Positions 32,146 through 43,372 of a stretch of DNA of 64,000 bases are shown here, piece after piece. This stretch comes from Glutinoglossum americanum (Eukaryota > Ascomycota > Geoglossomycetes > Geoglossales > Geoglossaceae), in assembly GCA_020080175.1 (NCBI GenBank), contig JAGHQL010000005.1:62001-126000 (forward strand), given 5' to 3'. A model generated the notes under the pieces. That model was not told the origin of the DNA, made no database searches, and worked only from the letters and a program-made list of their open reading frames with translations. Position numbers and translations under genes: made by a program. Every line of letters begins with the position of its first letter. Position 1 is the first letter of the stretch.

Positions 32146-32491
32146 TTAGACGATCCTAAATATTTAAAAATCTTGTCAAACGGACAAGAATTGGTGGAGA
32201 TGTAGCAATTTGAAGTTCCTGAGTGCTTGGTAGGGTAGGGTAGCAGGCCGGCCGGAGGTTTGGTGGGGCGCAGCTTGGCGCGCCGAGCCTCAAGAGCCGT
32301 CTGAGCCTCAGGGGTGCCGTAAGCCTCAGAAGTGTCTAAAGCAGCCACCAGGGCAATTTCCCAGTCTTTAAGAGCCGGCCCAACCTCTCTTCTGCTTCTT
32401 CTCTTCTTCATGGTTGGCCACCATCCTCCTGTAGAGTTGGACGTTCTCAACAGGCAGTATCGTCCCCTTTGTCTGGTGTCTCTGGGCAAGC

Positions 32492-32775
32492 TTAGTCATG
32501 AGGGACAATGATAAACCTCCTTTCTGCCTGGAAGTAAAACTAGGCGACACAGGCAGTCTGGTAATAGAGTTTTGCCAAATTTCTGTCAGTATAGTGAGAC
32601 TAAAGGACATATAGTGCTCATTTTTCTTTAACATCTCTAGGTAAAGTACCTTAGTCGTGAGGGACAATGACAAGTTTTCTTCCCATATAGAAGTAAACTG
32701 GACAATGCAAGCTATTTAATAACGGAGTTCTGCTAAATTTTTGTCAGTATATCAATACTAAAGAGCTTAATATAT
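32492..32775. repeat. diverged direct repeat inside MULE-2
   Basis: Two copies of about 125 bp (32492-32617 and 32648-32775) share blocks such as gtgagggacaatga, agaagtaaac, gttctgctaaatttt and gtcagtata. They sit between the two genes and are probably non-coding, perhaps the intergenic or promoter DNA of the dioxygenase gene. Confidence 0.6.
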
Positions 32776-32999
32776 GATCTAACCTCAGCATTAAGTTGAC
32801 GGTTTCTTAGTTGCATATTCGATTGCACAAAAACTTTTCCTACTCTTGTCATACCAATTAAATCCTTTTCTTTCGTCCATAAAGGTAAAGCTGTTCCTTC
32901 AGATGCTACTAATCTTTCCAATTCTCTTTCTGCTAATTCGTTTTCTTCTGAATCATCTCCTTCAATACTTTGCCTATCTTCTTACCAATGAACACTTAA

Positions 33000-34961
33000 A
33001 CCTTCAGTATTTGCTGTTTTCCCTTTATGGCCATTACCGGAACTAGAAGATGAAGAAGCCTTTTGTTGCTTTGTTTTATCAGTGTGTTTGCTAGACTGAG
33101 CTTGTTTCCTAGGCTGGGTGCATTTAGTAGGCTGAACCTGTCTTGTAGGCTGAGCCTGTCTTATAGGCTGAGCTCGTCTCATAGGCTGAGCTTGTTTCGT
33201 AGACTTTCCAATAGATCTCTCAAAAGCTGATAGATCCCGGCAAGTTGAATTTTGAGGCTGCCGACTTCTAGCACTATGGTTTGGCCATCCTCTTCCAGTC
33301 ACAACCGCCGGTTCCAAGACTAGAGACTGTACAGTAAAAGGTGCTGTTGGTAGATGCTAATGTGGGTGTATATCATCCAACTGTAATACTCCATTATTTG
33401 CAATACGCTCACGCATCTTATGGGTACATGGAAGATCCATAGACTTAATAAAAAGTCCAGTGCATTCTGACAATCCTGTAAGTAGAGATAGCAAGTGCCG
33501 TTAGTCCCATAAGCGCCCAAGAGTATAGTGAGATATACAGCCAAGCAATGCGGCATAGAAAGGACCTTTGTTGATATGAGGAGTTCGTAACTTGTTAGTC
33601 CCAATAGCGTTGTCATGCTCAGAATGTTGGCCAGTGAGCATTATATCAATCCTATTGTAGACCATCTTTAAGTCGCCAGTTGAGACTTGTAGATGGCCTT
33701 TCAGAGTTTTATGAGAGCCCTCAACTCGTGAAGTGGCATGATGTTCAAAATGCATATGTTGATCTGTCCAAGCATATACAAAGAGCTTCTTATATGAGCT
33801 AATCCATGTTTTATCAATATACTCCAATAGTGGAGCATAATTGCATTCATAATTCTTTCTAAATGCATCTAACTTTGTGTTGTATGCATCTTTGCTCCTG
33901 CTCTTTACAATCTCAGTCCAAGATCTTAAAAATGCATTCCGAGACTCTTTATTGCAGAACCATTTTGCTGCATGGACCAGAATATTCTTTTTAATGTGCC
34001 AAATACAAAGTTGGCGATGACACCATGGAAATACTTCATCAATAGCATTTAGCAATGCAAGGTCCCAGTCTATAACCATTACTTCAGGAACTTGGTCTGG
34101 TGAGAATAGCTCATGAAGCTGAGTTAAGGCCCATTGTAGCTTTCCTCTGTCTCGTCTGCCATAAAGCAGAAGGATATGTAAAACGTTTTGTTGATGCATG
34201 TAGATCCAACAATATTGAGCAGTGGCATCTTGAATCGATTCATCTTGTATGTGCAATCGAGTAATAATACTTCTGAATACCTATTCAGAAGTACTATACT
34301 ATGTAGGTGGGCAAAGAAGAGGTGTGTAACTTGTCCGTCAAAACTGGTTTTGTAACTATATTTATATTGTCCTTCTGAAATGGCAGCAATCAAGGACTCT
34401 GTTAGTGTCTTGCCATTGAGACTCTCAAGGCGAACTTGTTTTTGGATGTTGTAGACATCTTGAGTAATGAGTGGATGATCCGTATTCTGCCGTATTATAG
34501 TAACTATCTGGCGAGCAGTAACCCCAGCTGCTGTAAGTCGTCTGACCTCTTCTTTGACTTTAGGAGGCATCCGACGATGGATAGGGTGTACTGTGGCTGT
34601 ACTAGAGGCTTCGTGATTGTGTAAGGGATTCTTAACCATAAGATGCCAAATAGTATCCTTAAGTTTGCCTTGTAGCAGAAAAGGGCAGCTTTGTAGGCGG
34701 CTTAAGAGGATTAGAAATGAGGCTAATTATGCATTAAGAATACTTACTACTTGTATTCTGTAGTCTTGATGTCTCTGTGACTCCATGCCTTGATCGGTAT
34801 TCACCTCCATGATCACAGCCAAGGGTAATGACCCCATCTCTATTACAAGACTGCTTAATAGCTACAGCATATCCATGAGCAGATGCATGCTCCTGGACAC
34901 TTCTAATAAGGGTCTCTCGAGTAGCGTATTCAGCCTCGTCTGGGGGGAGAAGATCATCCAT
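33000..34961 (-). pseudogene. MULE-2 transposase
   Basis: Starts at ATG 34961 (MDDLLPPDEAEYATRET) with a FAR1-like zinc region, then an intron near 34741-34690 leading into SCPFLLQGKLKDTIWHLMVK. The core has all three MULE acidic residues: Asp in LLLDCTYKMNRF (about 34258), Asp in VIDWDLALLNAI (about 34070) and Glu in SRVEGSHKTLKG (about 33722). The typical CIWHIKKNILVHA block is also present. One single-base frame change occurs near 34140, between FMADETEE and WALTQLHELF, and at least one stop lies in the tail near 33360. The C-terminus is Ser/Gln/Pro-rich. With so few lesions this copy became inactive only recently. Confidence 0.85.
33090..33210 (-). repeat. 18-bp minisatellite in the transposase C-terminus
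   Basis: About six imperfect units of the type taggctgagcctgtctta, read on the minus strand as QAQPxRR/RQAQPTR repeats. They lie in the low-complexity tail of the MULE-2 transposase reading frame. Confidence 0.65.
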
Positions 34962-35125
34962 AGGAGGTAGGCAACTGGCGATGTTGGGTCAAGAATCAAG
35001 AATCAGAGCGAGGTGGAGGCTAAAGAAAATTTTTTCTCATTATGCTATTGGATGCTTACATGCGCCACCGGTGGCCCTACCAAATTGGCCGGTGGAAATA
35101 AGATTTTTCGTTGGGGTTGACCCCT

Positions 35126-35188
35126 CCGGTGGCCCTACCAAATCGGCCGGTGGAAATACCATTCCCGCCGGTGGCCATACCGAAACCC
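35126..35188 (-). repeat. MULE-2 right terminal inverted repeat
   Basis: 63 bp, the exact partner of 30613-30675. About 40 bp of the same sequence are repeated just inside at 35062-35100. Confidence 0.93.
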
Positions 35189-35196
35189 TATTTTTT

Positions 35197-35904
35197 TCCG
35201 TCAAGAATTGAGCGTTTGACGTTAAGCCTGGGTTTTGGGTTTGGTTTGGCTGTATCTGTAATTGAGGGGTGTCGGTTTAGCGTGATCTGAGTTGGTAGCG
35301 ATTTTATACGTGAGATGAACTCATGGCCGTTGCGTGTCCTAGATGTTGAATAAGTATTGGTAGCTCTGGTGCGCCCCGCCTCGCGGAGGCCTACCACGAG
35401 CCGTGTACGTATATGAGCTAGTGGATTAGTGAACCAACTCGCCTATCCCACTCCAAGTGGCGGATTCGGGCAAACATCCTCGTGGACCCGAGCATCCACT
35501 CCAATCCCGATGGTTTTTTTCCCCGCTAGGGCGACTGCGAACACTCCAAAATTGCGCGTCTTTCTAGGCGCTATATCGGGATACTTGACTATCCGGAGAG
35601 CTCAAGCTTTACCGGATACCTCGTCAATCCGGCCCTAGCCGAGTTGTAGTAAGTTTTAGACTTCGTTTCTATGGAATTCTACATGCATAACACTTTGTTC
35701 TTCCGCATACCACCCTGCCTCCTAGCTAGCTCACAAGTAGATGTCTATTTGAACTAAGATTAGGCCCACTCTATGCTCACATATTTCTCTCGCTTGGTAC
35801 CCCACCCCCATCGACAGGGATTATGATATGAAGCCCCGGCCCCTCTCTCATGAACAGCACTTAATTTAGTGTAAGCATTATTATTCTAGGTCTGCAAAAC
35901 GCGG
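35197..35904. other. right flank of MULE-2; original reductase 3' end
   Basis: The first 23 bases continue the displaced reductase frame (FRQELSV, stop 35217-35219). Beyond it lies the shared 3' flank of that gene and of the C2H2 gene on the minus strand. Nothing else is recognised. Confidence 0.5.
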
Positions 35905-38611
35905 TCACTGTTTTCCCGGGGAGAATGGATTCTCCAGGAGACTTTCAAAATTGAAGCAGGAGTCCAAGGCTTCGGCAAACGCGAAGTCCAAGTTGGAGGA
36001 TAGAAGGTCTTCATCATAGAATCTACCGACGTTGTGTGCGGTATTCTCTCCCACTAAAGTGCGGGGCCTATTTCTCCCGGAGCTGCCGGGATTGCCCTCG
36101 CCAGTATGATATGTGGAGACGTTACGTGCGTTAGTCTCTCCTATGGCAGCGGAGGGGAAATCTGTAAAAGAAACAGAGAAGTCCGTCACCTCAAAAGCCG
36201 AGAGATCAAACTCGGGGACATTGGGAATTCCTTCGTCGCCAAAGGGCCTGGCAGCGTTACGTGGGGCGCTTTCTTCTGTGGGGGTGTAGGGGGAGTTATT
36301 CCTTAAGCTGCTAGAATTGCTCTCATTAACCTGATATGTGGAGGGGTTATCTGCGACATTTCCCGCGGCAACGCTACTCCTTGTGGCATACCCATGGCGA
36401 ATATCCGAACACCTATAGGCCGATACGAGGCTGTGGTATCCAGAGTCTGAAAATTCGGCTTGTCCTGCGTTTTGAGGGCGCGTTTGTGCTTGCCGAGTTT
36501 GTTGCAGATCTGGGCAGGCCGCCCCAACGTCCTCAGGAAGGCCGTGCTGGTAAAGTGGTGTTAGAACTCCTGCTGCGGCATCCCCCGGAGCGCCATCTGC
36601 CTGTATGGGCGGCTCTGTTCGGGGATTTAACAGCGGTAAATCGTCGCCAGTAGCGGTGGCACTGAGCCTTTCTGCGTTCCTAGTGGGTGCCGGGAGGAGA
36701 GTCTGCCGCTGGTCTCGATACATCAAGAACACGGAAGCTTGACAGTCTCTGACTATTTCAACTAATCGAGCCTTCAGTTCTTCCTCGATTGGTTGCACTT
36801 CATTTTCAACTGCAGCTTCTAGCTGGCGTCTTACTAGCCGGGGCAATTCTCGCCTAGAAAATGCTTCATAACTCGAGATCTCATTCGACGTAGGCGACCG
36901 AGCAAAATCCTCAGTTGTTTCGTAGACTGTCAAGGCTTGTTAGATCATTGAAGCGTAGAAGAGAGTAGTGTGAACTTACAAGCGGTAGGAATAGGCTCGC
37001 CAGGGAATATTATCCCGTAGATAGCCTTCCATTTGCTCTCCTCATCCTGGTCCGGACTCGACTTCTTCCTACTTCTCAGCCTCTTCTCAATCTCTGCGGT
37101 GATTCCTTCTACTGGCTCCTGTGGTCGAAGATCGCACCTATTGATGTCTCTCACATGGCCGTCAAGTTCACTCTGGTGATTGAATGTGGAGCAACATCTC
37201 GTGCATTGAATGGGAGCACGGTGTCGCCTGTATAGATGTTCTCTAATAGAACTAAATTAGCATTTTGGAAGTGTGGATTGTGTTAGGTAGTGCGCTAAAC
37301 CTACTTCATACGAGCCACGGTGTCCCAGCCGGGACCGGAACATGCACGATATGTCGCGCTACCTGTCAGATGATCGATGCCATACTTTTGAGGGTTACGC
37401 TTGTGAAACGGGCACGCTAGCTTCAGAGCGTCGGTGCCGGTATCTCGTAGAGGCGGGTTTGGTCTTTGTCGTTTAGGGCAATCACCCTCATTTTCATCAT
37501 TATCCGCCTCTCTGTCTGCCATACCGCGTTTGCCGCCCCCGCTAGGGGATGAACTAGATTCGGATGTCCTTCCAACTGCCGGTGCGGAGTTTGGGGGTGA
37601 GCAATTTTCGGATCCTGCCCGACTTGTCATTCTCGCTGCCCAGCTTGCTTCAAACAGTGTGTGGAATTCAGCCATCACTCGGTCAACTAGGGCCCTTGTT
37701 TTTAGGTGGAGGATTGACCCCGTTCCTACCTCCCCTCCATCATCGCATCTATGTAAGCCTCCCCACTCGAAACCTTCAGCAAGACTATCTCCCCCACAGT
37801 CAGTTTCATCGTCCGAATAGGGGGAGGCGGTTTCACTGTCACTGGATCGGCCTGCGTCGTCCGCTCCATCGGGGCATGGCTGGCCAATGCTGGTGCCCTC
37901 TGAGGCAGGCACCGGTGGGGTGAGTGGGTTTTCCCTACTTTATTGTTAGTGCGGTCTGGCATATAGAATTGATGGTGCATACCCGGGCCTAGTTATAGGG
38001 CGTAATGCTGAACACGTTGCAGGCCGTGCAGGGGACGATACCTCGGGGAAGGCTTCATCGGGTAGGCACCCATCAAGCAAGAGGTTGGGGCAGTGCCTCT
38101 CGGTCGTGGCACCTAGTTTTGCGTGTGAACCCACTCCTTCAAGAGACGATTGAGCTGTCTCAAATCCTGAAAAAGGGACAGAACAGTACTCGGGATCTGT
38201 TCGTTCAAGAAACGACGCAACGTCCTCGAATGGCGAGAGATCAGGGTGGCGCCTCTGCACTATGAGGCTCGCTTCTGCAAGGAAACCTGCGCTCTCAACA
38301 GATGATTGGGCTGTCTCAGATCCTGAAAAGGGGACGGAGCGGCCTTCGGCATCGGTCCTTTCAGAAACCGATTGAACAGTCTCAAGCCCCGACGAGAGGC
38401 CGCAGTGGTACCTCCGCATTATGGGGCTTGCCTCCGCAAAGGAACCAACTCTTTCAAGATCCGCTTGAGCGTTCTCAAACCCCCCATTTCCCGGCGAGAT
38501 GTTGGGGTAGTGCTGTTCTACCATGGCGTCCAGTTCTAAGACTGGTATTTCATCGGGTATCAAAAGCTCGTCCTGGGATCCAAACAACGAGAGGTCGTAG
38601 TGGCTTGACAT
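35905..38611 (-). CDS. fungal C2H2-type zinc-finger protein with internal repeats
   Basis: Four exons: 38611-37983, 37937-37305, 37242-36980 and 36935-35905, giving 851 residues; all junctions are in frame. The N-terminal 210 residues contain nearly three copies of a 52-residue unit (SVPFSGSETAQSS, FLAEASLIVQRRHPDLS). An Asp/Glu/Ser-rich linker follows. The zinc region is near residues 385-450: KLACPFHKRNPQKYG, YRACSGPGWDTVARMKEHLY, RRHRAPIQCTRCCSTF, then a His in LDGHVRDINRC. Next is the family block EPVEGITAEIEKRLRSRKK and KWKAIYGIIFPGE. The C-terminal half is helical then Asn/Ser-rich and disordered. Proteins of this layout are common in Pezizomycotina and presumed nuclear; targets are unknown. 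The start is the first in-frame ATG of exon 1; a further upstream exon is possible. Confidence 0.82.
38060..38500 (-). repeat. 156-bp tandem repeat within the C2H2 gene
   Basis: Nearly three imperfect units with period 156 bp (for example the ctgtctca-atcctgaaaa block at 38155 and 38311), encoding the 52-residue repeats at the N-terminus of the protein. Confidence 0.7.
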
Positions 38612-40023
38612 GATGCCCCTACCTAGGGGGCACACAAGATCCACAGGGTCGTACCCCCTCGCAATGGTGCCTAGTTGCGCACGGGAAATATTAGCGCTGG
38701 ATCTCGCGCTTCGCTAGACATTTTGGGCTGGTATCCACCTTGGATAGATACAGGCTCTCCATCGCTACTATGGCAGAGATCTATTGCCGAATCGACTGTA
38801 TTCGGTTAGCCAGCCGCGAATAGGGATAGCTAGCTGCTTCCCTCTCAACAAATAAGCGCGCTCACCACTTGATTCAGAACGCATGGCTTTCATCGCTCTT
38901 GTCGGCAGCTGCACGAGGTCGCGATCCACCAGCGACGTGAGGTTCTTCGACTGATGGGAACCCCTCACTTCCCCAGCTGCGGGGCTCCCAACCATTTAAG
39001 CGAGACTCGAGTGCGCAACTGCGCATAACTCTTGAGCGAGAATCAAAGCCCCATGCCGCGCCACGGAGTTAAGCCACACGTACATTAATCTTTTCTTTTC
39101 GACCAAAAGCAAAGCCGAGTCCTAATCTTATTGGGCAAAATCCAAGTTGAAGAGATGAACGAAACACGGGGTATATCGCGCATAGCGGCGCTACTGATGA
39201 AGCCAGCAGTGAGTTGAATATTCACGATACGCGATTCCGGTATTTAATGTGCGCGATGGAACTGTGGGATATGGGCGCGCGGAAGTAATTTAGCTCATTG
39301 TACGCCCAAAGGGGGAGATTTTACCGTATTAGCTCGGCAAGCTTCATGGAGAGTCGGAGAAACGCAATGGCGCACAACCCGCTTGGCGCATAGATTGCTC
39401 CAGCCAGCGGAAATCCTATTAAAAACAGGGATAATACATGGCTGCAACCATAAGCCTGCATCAAATCCGGCGAAAGCTACCCGGGTTGTTCGCAAGTAGG
39501 ATGCCCATCTTTTACATTTGTCGGGTTCGTTCCGAACGTATAAGCGCATTACCGCAGGCTCGCAAATGCGCATATGATATACGATGAACCTCGCACAACT
39601 AGACGATTGCTCTAGCGCTCGCGAAAAACGATATTGCGCAAGAGTCGCGATATCTACGGTAATCTAGGGAGGGTGTGACGCCCTTGCGAGTATCTAGGGA
39701 TATATAAATTTCGCTCGTACCACCAAGAGCAGCTGGGAAGACTATTCAACATTTCTTGCAGATTCATTCCCACTCCACAACAAAGCAATATCCGTGCCTC
39801 GTGTTAACTGCCGCCAGTTAGCACACATAGTAAAACGGAGTGCCAACTCCCTCACAAGTCGCCAATTTTATCTACTTAAGATACGTTCTAGCACAAGATG
39901 TTTATATTCGGCGCAATGATCTGGCGCGAGTTTCCGAACATCGCTGAAGGTTCAACTCTCCTCGTGCCATTTGATTAGGTTGCTGACCTCCTCCAAGTAA
40001 TAGGGAGTCTGCATTACAGTACC
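38612..40023. other. intergenic with one possible small exon
   Basis: A minus-strand frame from ATG 38995 (MVGSPAAGEVRGSHQSKNLT, ending MRSESS before a GTGAGC donor near 38862) could be a 5' exon of the C2H2 gene, but no in-frame continuation is clear. A strong TATA-like site (gatatataaattt) lies near 39700, about 320 bp upstream of the short gene at 40024. Otherwise nothing is recognised. Confidence 0.35.
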
Positions 40024-40314
40024 ATGTCTCGGCCACCTCCCAAACCTTCAGCGGACCCCCCACCAAAGTAAGTCCCCCATTTCCACCAACCTTTTCGACC
40101 CAACCAACTAACTGCCATTCATCCTAGCCAATCGACTCCCATACCTAACTGCATTAGCCCAAACGCCGCTGCCACGCTGACAGACTACCTTAACACACCG
40201 CCTCATGTACTCGAGCGTCTCGCTTTCGGGATCACGCCTTCAATCCGAGAGCGGAGGGAGCAGATGAGGATGAAATTAGAGGAGCTGGAGAAGAGAATCG
40301 AGGGGAGGAGGTGA
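40024..40314 (+). CDS. short spliced gene, 76 residues
   Basis: Two exons, 40024-40067 and 40128-40314, with a 60-nt intron bearing GTAAGT, a CCAACTAACT branch region and a CCTAG acceptor. The product starts MSRPPPKPSADPPPN, continues QSTPIPNCISPNAAATLTDY and LNTPPHVLERLAFGITPSI, and ends in a charged helix (RERREQMRMKLEELEKRIEG). Textbook splice signals, codon use and a compact helix after a Pro-rich start argue for a real gene. Each exon alone is too short for a length-based screen. Function unknown. The stop follows an AG|GTGAGC, so a further intron and longer product are possible. Confidence 0.6.
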
Positions 40315-41115
40315 GCCATGGGGGCGAACTGCTGGTGATGTCGCCCTTGGGAGCTATCCGTTGGGCAAGGGCAACGAATAAGCATGTGAAAATTCAGAAA
40401 CGGCGGAAGGGGAATAAATATTTTTGCAAAAAGGGTCGAGTGCGCAGTGACGATGTGAATTTGTGGGAAATAGCTACATGTCACAGCGTCGCAAACCTAG
40501 TGCTAACACCGCAGGCACACGACACTGCATCGTTGCTCACAACAACGATTATATACATCTCGTACCCTTCGCGAGCCTGCACCGCGCGGTCCGGTTGATG
40601 CCTAATTTTACAAGTTTAACCTTGCTTCGTAATCACAACGTTTTGCGCCCTCTGTTACGCCTCTTTGGGCTTGAGGAAAGATAGCGATCCACCCGGATAC
40701 GAGTCCATGCTTACCCTCCCCCTTACCCCCAAAGTCCCACTAGAGTCAAACACCGTCTGGCCCTCCGACCTCAGGTCATAAGCATAATTGATCAAGTGCA
40801 TAATATTCCACCAGGCTAGTAGGAAATATGTGCGTTAAAGCGGCCCCACGCTAACTTTTTCTGTGCGAAAGGAGTCCTATTCCGGGAGAGGCCGCGCTTG
40901 TATTAGTTGAGTCTCACACCGGACAAGCATTCCACACGACTTATCGAGGGTCACAAACTCGGAGGTGATAATATCATGTGTTGAAATTTAATATCACCTC
41001 ATTGGCCACTACAAAACCAATGACTACTTCCCCCCTCCTAGATTAGGCGGGAGCTAATTAGGGCAGGGTAAGAGCAAAACACAGATATACAACTCAATAG
41101 CGTCTGGAAAGGCAC
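40315..41115. other. intergenic, nothing recognised
   Basis: Short frames only, between the short gene and the STAND pseudogene. Confidence 0.3.
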
Positions 41116-42905
41116 GTGATAAGCGGCGGAGCTCCACAGGGCTGGGGCTTCCGCTTCTACCCAGTTTCTAACATCCAACCCCTAGACGCTCCGATCATCC
41201 ATAAGAACGAGGTGCCCGATTTCGGATACGCCGTCGGCGATGTGATCGCCATCGCGAAGCTAGCTTGGCAACTGTACAATTCGTGCTACAAGGACGCTCG
41301 GGAAGAGCCCTTGGCACTTTGTAATGAGCTAACCGCACTCAATATTTCCCTCACTCATGTTAAAAATGATTTCGGTGACCCGAAGTCGAAGCTTTTGCAA
41401 CACGGAGAGCAGAGATTGGAAAGTCTCAGGATGATGGCTCGGGGCCCGAATCCGTCCCCGTCACAACTGTCCAAGATCGTGGACAAGTACAAACCAGTGG
41501 CACAAAGACAACATCGGCGACAATTCGGGCTAAGCTGCGGCGGACCGTAGAGCAGAAGGACATCGCTAAAATAAGGTTAAAACTTACTAGCCACGTTGGG
41601 GCCCTCAATTTGATCGTATCTTCTATCAGCAAGTATGTCCGCCTCACACTCCACAACCTTAGGAGCCTGATTTTCTTACACCTGGAACAACTCTAGCTTA
41701 GTGCGAATGGAGTGCATCCTGCAAAAAATTGGATAGCCTAGTGCTGGATTCGCGTTCCAAAGGGACGAATTTCGTCTCAGAAAACGATCAAGTCGCCCCT
41801 GGTGTCACAACCGACCCCGAGTCTGTTTAACCAGAAGGGGATCGAGTCAGCGCAGAGGTTTGGAGGGCCCTGATTCTGATAACCCGCGAGCGACTGGGAG
41901 GCCAGAACTAGCTCATGATCGAAAGCTCTCCCCCAGGGAAGTTTTCCGGGCTAGGGCTGCAGCAGGGGTGAAGAATACGGTGAGTTTATCGCTTTTGGAG
42001 ATTGCGCCACTAGGTAGCGCCTGACAAGGTTCCTCTACAGGAGATGGCTCCTGGACATCCCTGCGCGGGAACAAAACCAGTCAAAGCCATGCTGCATTGG
42101 GCTGCGGAAGGTGGCTGATACCCTACTGTTGAAATCTCGCTTGGCATAACCCAGTGGGACCTAAATACGGAGGGCGAAAAAGGGTAGACCCCATTGCACT
42201 TGGCGGCGAAAGTAGGATCCGAGACAGTAGCGGAACTTCTTTTTTGAGAGGGGCAGGTGGGACAGTCAAGGACAACTCCGGCTTTGCTTTACCGTGCAGT
42301 CAAAGGGGATTCTGAACTAGTGGTGGACATGCTGCCGAGTGGATCTGACTTCACTTTGCCACCTAGTCTTACACGGTGACCTGTCCACGGAGCGGCATCT
42401 AGCGGATCTATCCAAACAACGAAATTGCTATTGGAGGAAGGGTTTAGCACGAAGTTAAAGGATAATAAAGGGGATAGTGCCCCCCATATAGCTACGCTGA
42501 AAAGCCAACCTCAGATCATTTCGTGTTTAATTGACTATGGGGCAGATCTCGAATTAGAGCCACCAGACATCACTTCATCAACTTCTTGCGAACATGGGGC
42601 CTATTCTACACAAACACGGAAGACCCCTACTAGCTTAGAGAACTATGATAGGTTTGAAGTCTCAAGATTCAGGGAAGGGGAAGTCACTAGCGGTTCATTG
42701 GTGTTAGCGTGGCCCTCGGAGTTCACAAGATCTAAAAGTCAATGTAACCAAGCTCTCGCAACACGATACAGATTCCTCCACAACGGCGCATATGCCGTAA
42801 GCGGATGCTGGGGGCTAAGCATACCCCCTTCTATTTCATCTCTAGAACTCGGGTTTCTCCTTGGGGCGGTTCACTCACCCACCAGAACCAAAAACCACAA
42901 GTAAT
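41116..42905 (+). pseudogene. STAND/ankyrin protein relic
   Basis: The first 130 codons are open and show the fungal N-terminal helical domain often found before NACHT or ankyrin repeats: FGYAVGDVIAIAKLAWQLY, then REEPLALCNELTALNISLTH and SQLSKIVDKYK. Downstream the frames break repeatedly. Ankyrin-like pieces are still readable: AMLHWAAEGG near 42090, TPLHLAAKVGSETVAELL near 42195, GAASSGSIQTTKLLLEEGF near 42390 and LKSQPQIISCLIDYGADLE near 42500. No NTPase survives. The pieces are in order, so this is one decayed gene of about 1.8 kb. The last 100 codons to 42905 have no recognisable domain. Confidence 0.6.
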
Positions 42906-43372
42906 CAACCACTTCCCAACAAGCACCAGCCAACAGCCTCAACAAATTGTACACAAAAACAAGAGAAGAGAGCGGGATATGAAACAATGGATTTACAAAA
43001 GTGTCCTAATTATCGGGATTATACTACTCTTCGGTTTGCCTTCTCCAGCGAGAAATGCTTAGAGCCTTGGACTCTAACGGCTAGATAGAAGCTCGAATAC
43101 GGCATCACAGTATCAACGGACGCCCGTCCCTGGAAATTCCCACCCTATCGGTGCGAAGCTATAGTAACAATATTACACTCTTCCCATGCAATTAAAGTAG
43201 CAGACCAACTAGGCACCCCTGGATACCCTCTTCTCGAAAGATATCACGATTCAAGATGCCTTATCCAAGCACGTTCCAGAGCACAGCTTCAACTCACCGT
43301 GCGCCAAATACCCAAGGAGGTATCATATAGGTATTCAGCTGTAGCCGGAAGCAAAGTAAGCTCCCTAAAACT
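42906..43372. other. intergenic
   Basis: Lies between the ankyrin relic and the 3' end of the F-box-like gene; no supported frame. Confidence 0.35.

Larger units (their letters stand above)
30613..35188 (-). mobile_element. Mutator-like DNA transposon (MULE-2) with dioxygenase cargo, 4576 bp
   Basis: Perfect 63-bp terminal inverted repeats (30613-30675 and 35126-35188) begin gggtttcggtatggccacc. The flanks show an 8-bp duplication, tatttttt, at 30605-30612 and 35189-35196. Subterminal blocks repeat the motif gccaccg several times on the left (30719-30790), and part of the TIR is duplicated inside the right end (35062-35100), as expected of transposase-binding sites. Two genes lie inside, both on the minus strand: a MULE transposase (34961 to about 33000) and a TET/JBP-like dioxygenase (32145-30901). 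The TIR sequence is unrelated to that of MULE-1. Identical TIRs and few coding lesions indicate a young insertion. Confidence 0.92.
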
